64,000 nt of DNA from Nitratireductor sp. (GTDB taxonomy: Bacteria; Pseudomonadota; Alphaproteobacteria; Rhizobiales; Rhizobiaceae), in NCBI GenBank assembly GCA_020637805.1, contig JACKJU010000009.1, positions 62,001-126,000 of the forward strand. The letters are read 5' to 3'. Below, in pieces: positions 51,841 to 58,992 of this stretch; within the stretch, counting starts at the first letter, position 1; every line of letters starts with the position of its first letter. Made by a program: the position numbers and the translations under genes. The notes below the pieces were generated by a model. It worked only from the letters and a program-made list of their open reading frames with translations, did not search any database and was not told where the DNA came from.

Positions 51841-53259
51841 TTGCTGCAGGCCATTTCCCTTACCATCGCGATTATTGGCGCCATGATGGCCTTTCCGGCT
51901 CTGGCCGATTTCGTTGCAGGGCATCCCGACTGGACGGTGTTTGCCGTGGCTGCCGGCCTGAACCTGTTTGCGGGCGGGGCGGTCTGGCTCTCCGTGCGCC
52001 GCCGCGATACCGAGCTTGACCGGCGCCACATCTTCATCTTCGTGCCCACGGTCTGGCTGGTCAGCAGCCTGGCTGCGGCAATGCCGTTCTACCTTTCGAA
52101 CCTCGGTGTGAGTTTCACGGATGCGATCTTCGAATCTGTATCAGGCCTGACGACGACGGGTTCGACCGTCTTCTCCAATCTCGATTCGATGCCGCCGGGC
52201 ATCCTGCTGTGGCGCTCGCTGATCCAGTGGATTGGCGGGCTGGGTGTGGTCGTCATGGGAATGGTGCTGCTGCCTTCCATGCGAAGCGGTGGCCAGCAGC
52301 TCTTCCAGCTTGAATCCTCGGAAAAGGGCGATAAGCCGTTTGCCCGTTCGCGGGTCTTTACCGAGCGCATTGCCCTTGTCTACCTGCTCATATCGCTGTT
52401 CTGTGCGCTTACCTACATGGCGCTCGGCATGACCACTTTCGATGCCTTCAACCACGCGATGACGACGGTCTCGACGGGTGGTTATTCCACGTCCGACTAT
52501 TCAATGGGGCTGTACGGCACCACGTCGATGTTGTTTGCATCATCTTTCTTCATGTTTGTAGGCGGGTTGCCCTTCGTGTTCCTGATCCGGTTGCAGGCAG
52601 GCGAGTTCCGCTGGGATGTCCAGATCGGCTGGTATTTCGCCATCATCCTGGGCGCGGCGGCCATCGTTCTGGCCACGCGTACCGATGCGACCCAGGACCC
52701 GGTGCTGCACGAGATCGCGACGGCGCTGTTTTCCGTTACGTCGATCATCACCACCACAGGCTACGCCTCGGAAGACTACCTGAAATGGGGGCCGGCCGCC
52801 GTCTCGATCTTCTTCTTCATCACGTTCATTGGCGGCTGCGCCGGTTCGACAGCGGGCGGTTTCAAGCAGTTCCGCTTTGTCGTTGTCCACCAGATCCTCG
52901 TCAACCGCCTGCAGCAGACGTTCCGCCCGCACCAGATGGAGAACATGAAGTACGGCAAGCGCCGGCTTGATCCGAGCATTGCCGCATCGGTTGTCACCTT
53001 CTCGTTTCTGTACACCGGCACTTTCATCGTCTTTGCCCTGGTCTACGGGGCCCTGGGCCTCGATTTCGAGACCGCGATCAGTGCGTCCGCCACGGCGCTT
53101 GCCAATGTCGGTCCCGGCATTTCCCAAAGCATCGGTCCCGCCGGGAACTTTGCCGGGCTTTCCGATCCCATCAAGTGGATGCTGTGTTTCGAGATGATCG
53201 TCGGACGCCTGGAAATCATGAGCGTGTACGTGATGCTGATGCCCTCCTTCTGGCGCTGA
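51841..53259 (+). CDS. trkH: TrkH-family potassium uptake protein
   Basis: 472 residues with ten or more membrane segments and four P-loop-like repeats: TTGSTVF, STGGYST, TTGYAS and VGPGIS (each with a selectivity glycine). IQWIGGLGVVVMGMVLLPS and IGGCAGSTAGGFKQFRF match TrkH/KtrB. It forms the K+ channel of the Trk system and needs cytosolic TrkA, which is not nearby. The start is a TTG at 51841, preceded by GGAGAG. Tandem dispersed repeats lie just upstream. Confidence 0.9.
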   Translation: MLQAISLTIAIIGAMMAFPALADFVAGHPDWTVFAVAAGLNLFAGGAVWLSVRRRDTELDRRHIFIFVPTVWLVSSLAAAMPFYLSNLGVSFTDAIFESVSGLTTTGSTVFSNLDSMPPGILLWRSLIQWIGGLGVVVMGMVLLPSMRSGGQQLFQLESSEKGDKPFARSRVFTERIALVYLLISLFCALTYMALGMTTFDAFNHAMTTVSTGGYSTSDYSMGLYGTTSMLFASSFFMFVGGLPFVFLIRLQAGEFRWDVQIGWYFAIILGAAAIVLATRTDATQDPVLHEIATALFSVTSIITTTGYASEDYLKWGPAAVSIFFFITFIGGCAGSTAGGFKQFRFVVVHQILVNRLQQTFRPHQMENMKYGKRRLDPSIAASVVTFSFLYTGTFIVFALVYGALGLDFETAISASATALANVGPGISQSIGPAGNFAGLSDPIKWMLCFEMIVGRLEIMSVYVMLMPSFWR

Positions 53260-53616
53260 AAATGGGATAAAACCGGCTCTTGGAACGACCTGTTCGGGCG
53301 CACTTGCCTTGAACCTGCAACCATGCGCAAAATTCCATGCGTATTTCCGCAGGCCGAAGGCCGGGAAGTCTGCCAGCGCGGTGCAATTTTGCACAATCGG
53401 TTGGAATAAGACCCCTACCTTCGTTAGATGGCGCACAACAAGCCTTGCCTGTAGAAATGCGTGGAGTGGAGGAGATATCACCCGACAAGCCCTGCATCTT
53501 GGGCCGGTGGGGGTGTGCGGCATGGCCTTTCTGGCATGCCTCTCCTTTGATTTGAGGGTAGCCGGAACCGGCAGCGCATGATGGCGCCAACCGGGCGGGA
53601 TCGAACGGGTGTTTGC
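53260..53616. other. Intergenic region before pccB, 357 bases
   Basis: A long leader before the pcc operon. It contains GC-rich palindromic stretches near 53345-53380 and the palindrome GTGCAATTTTGCAC at 53381. I see no reliable gene: open frames there are Cys- and Trp-rich and lack family likeness. A promoter for pccB should be here. Confidence 0.5.
53381..53394. promoter_or_regulatory. Palindrome GTGCAATTTTGCAC upstream of pccB
   Basis: A perfect inverted repeat (GTGCAA / TT / TTGCAC), about 220 bases before the pccB start. Read on the minus strand it extends to TTGTGCAAAATTGCAC, nine bases of which (TTGTGCAAA) equal the phaR-upstream palindrome. It could be an operator for PhaR or an acyl-CoA-sensing regulator. 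Confidence 0.45.
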
Positions 53617-55149
53617 ATGCAAGATATTCTGCAAGAGCTGGAAGAGCGGCGCGGTCAGGCGCGCATGGGCGGGGGGCAGAAACGTATCGATGCCCAGCAC
53701 GCCAAAGGCAAGCTGACGGCGCGCGAGCGCATCGAGCTTCTTCTCGACGAGGGATCGTTCGAGGAATACGACATGTTCGTCACGCACCGCTGCACCGATT
53801 TCGGCATGGGCGACACCAAGATGGCGGGTGACGGCGTGGTGACCGGTTGGGGCACCATCAATGGCCGCATGACCTATGTCTTCTCGCAGGACTTCACCGT
53901 CTTCGGCGGATCGCTTTCCGAGACCCATGCCCAGAAGATCTGCAAGATAATGGAAATGGCGATGAAGAACGGTGCGCCCGTGATCGGCATCAACGATTCC
54001 GGCGGTGCACGCATCCAGGAAGGCGTGGCTTCGCTCGGCGGCTATGCCGACGTGTTCCAGATGAACACGCTGGCTTCCGGCGTGGTGCCGCAGATTTCGA
54101 TGATCATGGGCCCCTGCGCAGGCGGCGCTGTCTATTCGCCTGCCATGACCGACTTCATCTTCATGGTGAAGGACACGTCCTACATGTTCGTCACCGGTCC
54201 GGACGTGGTGAAGACCGTGACCAACGAAATCGTGACGGCTGAAGAACTGGGCGGCGCCAAGACCCATACCACCAAGTCGTCGGTTGCGGACGGTGCTTTC
54301 GAAAACGACGTAGAGGCGCTGTCGGCGCTGCGCCGTTTCTTCGACTTCCTGCCGCTCAACAACAAGGAAAAGCCGCCGCACAGGCCGTTCTTCGACAGTC
54401 CGAACCGGATCGACGAGTCGCTCGACACGCTGATCCCGGACAATCCGAACAAGCCCTACGACATGAAGGAACTGATCGTGAAGCTCGCCGACGAGGGCGA
54501 CTTCTTCGAACTGCAGGAAGACTATGCCAAGAACATCCTGACAGGATTCATCCGGCTGGAAGGTTCGACGGTCGGCGTGGTAGCCAACCAGCCGATGGTG
54601 CTTGCCGGTGTGCTCGACATCAATTCAAGCCGCAAGGCGGCCAGGTTCGTGCGCTTCTGCGATTGCTTCAACATCCCTATCCTCACGCTGGTCGACGTGC
54701 CGGGCTTCCTGCCGGGTACCAGCCAGGAGTTTGGCGGGGTCATCAAGCACGGTGCGAAACTGCTCTTCGCCTATGGCGAGGCAACCGTGCCGAAGGTGAC
54801 GCTGATCACCCGCAAGGCCTATGGCGGTGCCTATGACGTGATGGCTTCGAAGCACCTGCGCGGCGATGTGAACTATGCCTGGCCCACGGCGGAGATCGCC
54901 GTGATGGGCGCCAAGGGCGCGGTTGAAATTCTCTACCGCTCCGAACTTGGCGACAAGGACAAGATTGCGGAACGCACGGCCGAATACGAGCGCCGCTTCG
55001 CCAATCCGTTCGTGGCGGCGGAACGCGGCTTCATCGACGATGTGATCATGCCACATTCCTCGCGTAAGCGCATTGCCCGCGCCTTCGCCTCGCTGCGCAA
55101 CAAGGATCTCCAGAACCCGTGGAAGAAGCACGACAACATTCCGTTGTGA
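53617..55149 (+). CDS. pccB: Propionyl-CoA carboxylase beta subunit
   Basis: 510 residues from the ATG at 53617 (MQDILQELEERRGQARMGGG), the usual N-terminus; an ATG at 53578 would add 13 non-conserved residues. Carboxyltransferase features are GGARIQEGVASLGGYADVF, MGPCAGGAVYSPAMTD and the second-domain VDVPGFLPGTSQEFGG. It transfers CO2 from biotin on PccA to propionyl-CoA, giving (S)-methylmalonyl-CoA. It heads the operon pccB-yghU-two small genes-pccA-mutase. Confidence 0.95.
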   Translation: MQDILQELEERRGQARMGGGQKRIDAQHAKGKLTARERIELLLDEGSFEEYDMFVTHRCTDFGMGDTKMAGDGVVTGWGTINGRMTYVFSQDFTVFGGSLSETHAQKICKIMEMAMKNGAPVIGINDSGGARIQEGVASLGGYADVFQMNTLASGVVPQISMIMGPCAGGAVYSPAMTDFIFMVKDTSYMFVTGPDVVKTVTNEIVTAEELGGAKTHTTKSSVADGAFENDVEALSALRRFFDFLPLNNKEKPPHRPFFDSPNRIDESLDTLIPDNPNKPYDMKELIVKLADEGDFFELQEDYAKNILTGFIRLEGSTVGVVANQPMVLAGVLDINSSRKAARFVRFCDCFNIPILTLVDVPGFLPGTSQEFGGVIKHGAKLLFAYGEATVPKVTLITRKAYGGAYDVMASKHLRGDVNYAWPTAEIAVMGAKGAVEILYRSELGDKDKIAERTAEYERRFANPFVAAERGFIDDVIMPHSSRKRIARAFASLRNKDLQNPWKKHDNIPL

Positions 55150-55225
55150 TGCGCGTGGGTGAGCAGGCTCAGGGTATGTCGAATTCATTTCGGGCAATCA
55201 CTTTGATCGAGGGAAGGGCGCGTTA

Positions 55226-55267
55226 AATTCTCGGGTGGAGCTCCGGAAAACTCCGGAGACGAGAATT
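55226..55267 (+). promoter_or_regulatory. Nested inverted repeat upstream of yghU
   Basis: AATTCTCG (55226-55233) and CGAGAATT (55260-55267) are perfect 8-bp arms enclosing a second hairpin CTCCGG / CCGGAG (55241-55246 and 55253-55258, loop AAAACT). It ends 19 bases before the yghU ATG. It can fold in RNA as a two-tier stem or act as a DNA site. No U tract follows, so termination is unlikely. Confidence 0.55.
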
Positions 55268-55286
55268 GCGAACAAGGAAAAGTTTA

Positions 55287-56180
55287 ATGTCTGACGAAGA
55301 GAAATTTCCGCCCGAAAAAAACCTGCCGGCTGGCTATGTGCCGCCGAAGGTGTGGACGTGGGACCAGGAGTCTGGCGGCACGTTCGCCTCGATCAACCGC
55401 CCGATAGCAGGCTCGACCCATGACAAGGAATTGCCGGTCGGCAAGCATCCGCACCAGCTCTACTCGCTTGGCACGCCGAACGGGGTGAAGGTTACGATCA
55501 TGTTCGAGGAGTTGCTCGAACTCGAATATTCCGATGCCGAGTATGATGCCTGGCGCATCGACATCGGCAAGGGAGACCAGTTCGGCTCCGGATTTGTCGA
55601 GGTCAATCCGAATTCCAAGATACCGGCGCTCTTGGACCATGCGCCGAAAGGCGGCGGCTCCCCGGTGCGCGTGTTCGAATCCGGTTCGATCCTGTTTTAC
55701 CTGGCGGAGAAGTTCGGGGCATTCCTGTCCACCGATCTGAGGATCCGAACGGAAACCATGAACTGGCTGATGTGGCAGATGGGTTCCGCGCCGTTCCTGG
55801 GCGGCGGCTTTGGCCACTTCTACCAGTATGCGCCGATGAAGATCGAATATGCGATCAACCGGTATGCCATGGAGGTCAAACGCCAGATGGATGTGCTCGA
55901 CAAGCATCTTTCCGGGCACGAGTTTCTTGCCGGTGGCGAGTATTCGATCGCCGACATGGCGGTTTGGCCCTGGTACGGGCGTTTGGCCCTGGGCGGGGCG
56001 TATGGCGAATCCGGCAAGTTTCTCGAAGTCGAGAAATACGAGCACGTGCAGCGCTGGACGAAGCAGATCGGCGGGCGTCCGGGCGCGCAGCGCGGTTCGC
56101 TGGTGAACCGCACCGAGGGCAAGGGAGCCATTGCCGAGCGCCACGATGCCTCTGATTTCGATAACGGGGCTGAAAGCTGA
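55287..56180 (+). CDS. yghU: Glutathione-dependent disulfide-bond oxidoreductase, YghU type
   Basis: 297 residues from the ATG at 55287 (MSDEEKFPPEKN), with AAGGAAA upstream. The N-terminal extension YVPPKVWTWDQESGGTFASI is characteristic of YghU/YfcG proteins, followed by the thioredoxin fold (LYSLGTPNGVKVTIMFEELL) and the GST C-terminal domain with GEYSIADMAVWPW. These reduce disulfides using two glutathiones. It sits inside the pccBA operon, which is unexpected for a redox enzyme. The next gene starts with overlap (TGATG). Confidence 0.9.
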   Translation: MSDEEKFPPEKNLPAGYVPPKVWTWDQESGGTFASINRPIAGSTHDKELPVGKHPHQLYSLGTPNGVKVTIMFEELLELEYSDAEYDAWRIDIGKGDQFGSGFVEVNPNSKIPALLDHAPKGGGSPVRVFESGSILFYLAEKFGAFLSTDLRIRTETMNWLMWQMGSAPFLGGGFGHFYQYAPMKIEYAINRYAMEVKRQMDVLDKHLSGHEFLAGGEYSIADMAVWPWYGRLALGGAYGESGKFLEVEKYEHVQRWTKQIGGRPGAQRGSLVNRTEGKGAIAERHDASDFDNGAES

Positions 56181-56557
56181 TGGCAAACCTCCCCGACATG
56201 GTGAAGCATCGCGGTTTTCCCTCCGGCCTGCCGGGCACGGGCTACCAGTTCACGGTTCGCCGCGCCAATCCGAAAGGCGCATCGAAGATCGTGCGCCGCG
56301 AGCGCCATGCCGACCGTGCACCGGTGGACCGCAAGGCGGATGCAGCCTTCCTGCATGCGCTGTGGCACCATTTCGGGGAGGAGCCGTTCGAACGCGGCAA
56401 CCTGGACGCAGGGCGGCTTTCTTGGCTGTTTGGCCGGGAGGTCGTTCCGGCAGATGCAACCTTCGATCCGGAAAGTTACGAGGCGCTTCTGCGCATCGAC
56501 CTCGACGTGGCCATGAAGACCATGCCCGAATCCTTCGAGGAGGTGTTCGAGGTATGA
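56180..56557 (+). CDS. Uncharacterised 125-residue protein in the pcc operon
   Basis: I do not recognise a domain. It opens with MANLPDMVKHRGFPSGLPG, has basic stretches (RANPKGASKIVRRERHA), then FLHALWHHFGEEPFERGNLD and an acidic end (ESFEEVFEV). No membrane segment or signal. The His/Trp-rich LWHHFGEE part is a distinctive segment. It starts on the yghU stop (TGATG) and overlaps the next gene by four bases, so it is co-translated with pcc genes. A partner or assembly role is only a guess. Confidence 0.65.
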   Translation: MANLPDMVKHRGFPSGLPGTGYQFTVRRANPKGASKIVRRERHADRAPVDRKADAAFLHALWHHFGEEPFERGNLDAGRLSWLFGREVVPADATFDPESYEALLRIDLDVAMKTMPESFEEVFEV

Positions 56558-56955
56558 TCGAACCGCATTTCATGAAGATCCCGAAAATCCCGCAAAAGGG
56601 AAATGATGGCCGGGACCGGGAAAGGCGCTCCGGCAAATGGGACACGCCGATCGGCGAAGACCGGCCGAAGGTGGCCTACAAGGTCGGCATGAGCGAGGCC
56701 GAGCGGGAATATCTGCGCCAGCAGCACTGGTCGTGGATCCGCTTCATCATCCTGTGCGCCTTTGGCGGCATTGTCGTCGGCTTCTTCATCGCGGGTCTGA
56801 TCCTGCGGCTCAATTTCAACGGGCTGGGCGAGATGATCCTGCACAGTCCGGATCGCTTCATCTACACGCTGCTGCTGGCCGGTGGCCTTGGTTCAACCTG
56901 CGGAATGATCGCCATGGGGGTTGGCATCATGATCCGTTCATCGCTCGGCAGGTGA
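56554..56955 (+). CDS. Uncharacterised two-helix membrane protein in the pcc operon
   Basis: 133 residues from the ATG at 56554 (the open frame reaches back to 56131 over the preceding genes, without support). The N-terminal 60 residues are charged and cytoplasmic-like (KIPQKGNDGRDRERRSGKWD), then two membrane helices: IRFIILCAFGGIVVGFFIAG and LLLAGGLGSTCGMIAMGVGI. No family recognised. It lies 27 bases before pccA and overlaps the preceding gene (ATGA). It might tether a cytosolic complex, but there is no direct evidence. Confidence 0.7.
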   Translation: MIEPHFMKIPKIPQKGNDGRDRERRSGKWDTPIGEDRPKVAYKVGMSEAEREYLRQQHWSWIRFIILCAFGGIVVGFFIAGLILRLNFNGLGEMILHSPDRFIYTLLLAGGLGSTCGMIAMGVGIMIRSSLGR

Positions 56956-56982
56956 TGCCGTTTGTCTGGGGAAGAAAACAAA

Positions 56983-58989
56983 ATGTTCAAGAAAATCCTG
57001 ATCGCGAACCGCGGGGAAATCGCATGCCGGGTCATCAAGACCGCGCGCAAGATGGGCATCAAGACGGTGGCTGTCTATTCGGATGCGGATCGTGACGCGC
57101 TGCATGTGAAGATGGCAGATGAGGCCGTCCACATCGGCCCGCCGCCGGCTGCCGAATCCTACATCGTGATCGACAAGATCATGGACGCTGTCCGCCAGAC
57201 CGGCGCCGAGGCAGTGCATCCCGGATACGGTTTTCTTTCCGAACGTGCGGAATTCGCCGAGGCGCTGGACAAGGCGGGCGTTGCCTTCATCGGGCCGCCG
57301 GTCGGCGCAATCGAGGCAATGGGCGACAAGATCACGTCCAAGAAGCTGGCTGCGGAAGCGGGTGTTTCCACGGTGCCGGGCTATATGGGCCTGATTGCCG
57401 ATGCCGATGAGGCGGTGAAGATTGCCGGTGAAATCGGCTACCCCGTCATGATAAAGGCTTCCGCAGGCGGTGGCGGCAAGGGCATGCGCATCGCCTGGGA
57501 CGAGAAGGAAACCCGCGAGGGGTTCCAGTCCTCCAAGAACGAGGCGAAGTCTTCGTTTGGCGACGACCGCATCTTCATCGAGAAATTCGTCACGCAGCCG
57601 CGCCACATCGAGATCCAGGTTCTTGGCGACAAGCATGGCAACGTGATCTACCTGGGCGAACGCGAATGCTCGATCCAGCGCCGCAACCAGAAGGTCATCG
57701 AGGAGGCTCCGTCTCCGTTCCTGGATGCCGAAACGCGCAAGGCCATGGGCGAGCAGGCGGTGGCGCTTGCACAGGCGGTGAACTACTGCTCGGCGGGAAC
57801 CGTCGAATTCATCGTCGATGGCGAGCGCAACTTCTACTTCCTGGAAATGAACACCCGCCTGCAGGTGGAGCACCCGGTAACCGAGCTGATTACCGGTATC
57901 GACCTTGTCGAGCAGATGATCCGCGTGGCGGCCGGTGAAAAGCTCGATATTGCGCAGGAAGACGTGAAGCTGAACGGCTGGGCAATCGAATCGCGGCTCT
58001 ATGCCGAAGACCCCTATCGCTCGTTCCTTCCTTCCATCGGAAGGCTGTCACGCTACAGGCCGCCTGCAGAGGGCGAAAAGGAAAATGGAACCAGGGTACG
58101 CAACGACACCGGCGTCTTCGAGGGCGGTGAGATTTCGATGTTCTACGACCCGATGATCGCCAAGCTGTGTACCTGGGCACCGGACCGGCGCACCGCGATC
58201 TTGGCAATGGCAGATGCACTTGACGGTTTCGAGGTCGAGGGGATCGGGCACAATCTGCCCTTCCTCTCTGCGGTGATGGATCACCAGAGGTTCATCGACG
58301 GCAACATCACCACCGCCTTCATCGCGGAAGAGTACCCGGAAGGCTTCGATGGCGTCGAGCTTGGTGAGGCGGAAATGCGCGATCTTGCGGCAATCGCCTG
58401 CGCCTGCAACTTCATTCATCACCAGCGCGCGACACGTATTTCGGGTGCGATGGAGAACCATCGCCGCATCGTCGGCAAGGATTGGGTCATCCAGGCAGGA
58501 GCTGCGGATTTTCCCGTGAACATCGTCCGGGACAGCCAGGACTTCCAGGTATCGCTCGACGGAGGCGAGGCCGAGCTCTTGTCGCTGAACGGCTGGACAC
58601 CGGGTGATCTGCTGATCGAGGCCGAGATTGGCGGGCGCGCGAGAACCGTCAAGGTCGAACGCAAGACGCAGGGCTACCGCCTGCGCTATCGCGGCGCCGA
58701 TGTGCGCTTCCATTGCCGCTCGCCGCGTGAGGCCGAACTTGCCCGGCTGATGCCGGAAAAGGTCGCTCCCGATACGTCGAAACTGCTGCTGTGCCCAATG
58801 CCCGGACTGGTGGTCTCCATCAATGTTCAGGAGGGCGATGAAGTGCAGGAGGGCCAAGCGCTGGCGACCGTCGAGGCGATGAAAATGGAGAACATCCTGC
58901 GCGCCGAGAAGAAAGCCAGGGTATCGAAAATCAACGCCAAGGCCGGCGACAGCCTCGCCGTGGATGAAATCATCATGGAGTTCGAATAA
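56983..58989 (+). CDS. pccA: Propionyl-CoA carboxylase alpha subunit (biotin)
   Basis: 668 residues from ATG 56983. Biotin carboxylase domain (about 1-450): ILIANRGEIACRVIKTARKM, KASAGGGGKGMRIAW (ATP-grasp glycine loop) and EMNTRLQVEHPVTELI. The biotinyl domain at the end has the biotinylated Lys in VEAMKMEN. It carboxylates its own biotin with ATP and bicarbonate for PccB. GGGGAAG precedes the start. It is followed 3 bases later by the mutase gene. Confidence 0.96.
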   Translation: MFKKILIANRGEIACRVIKTARKMGIKTVAVYSDADRDALHVKMADEAVHIGPPPAAESYIVIDKIMDAVRQTGAEAVHPGYGFLSERAEFAEALDKAGVAFIGPPVGAIEAMGDKITSKKLAAEAGVSTVPGYMGLIADADEAVKIAGEIGYPVMIKASAGGGGKGMRIAWDEKETREGFQSSKNEAKSSFGDDRIFIEKFVTQPRHIEIQVLGDKHGNVIYLGERECSIQRRNQKVIEEAPSPFLDAETRKAMGEQAVALAQAVNYCSAGTVEFIVDGERNFYFLEMNTRLQVEHPVTELITGIDLVEQMIRVAAGEKLDIAQEDVKLNGWAIESRLYAEDPYRSFLPSIGRLSRYRPPAEGEKENGTRVRNDTGVFEGGEISMFYDPMIAKLCTWAPDRRTAILAMADALDGFEVEGIGHNLPFLSAVMDHQRFIDGNITTAFIAEEYPEGFDGVELGEAEMRDLAAIACACNFIHHQRATRISGAMENHRRIVGKDWVIQAGAADFPVNIVRDSQDFQVSLDGGEAELLSLNGWTPGDLLIEAEIGGRARTVKVERKTQGYRLRYRGADVRFHCRSPREAELARLMPEKVAPDTSKLLLCPMPGLVVSINVQEGDEVQEGQALATVEAMKMENILRAEKKARVSKINAKAGDSLAVDEIIMEFE

Positions 58990-58992
58990 GCC

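Noticed and set aside
53320..53400. A PccR-type TTTGCAAA double box before pccB
   Set aside because: Only approximate half-sites (CGCAAAA, TTTTGCAC) are present, with incorrect spacing, so I did not call the box, only the palindrome.
52540..54381. A 613-residue open frame antisense to trkH and pccB
   Set aside because: It runs across two clear genes and reads as low-complexity His/Arg/Asp-rich sequence. It is a by-product of GC-rich codon use.
55181..55210. GAATTCATTTCGGGCAATCAC looked like a fifth copy of the dispersed repeat
   Set aside because: Only two short blocks resemble the family and the stem arms are missing, so it is not supported.
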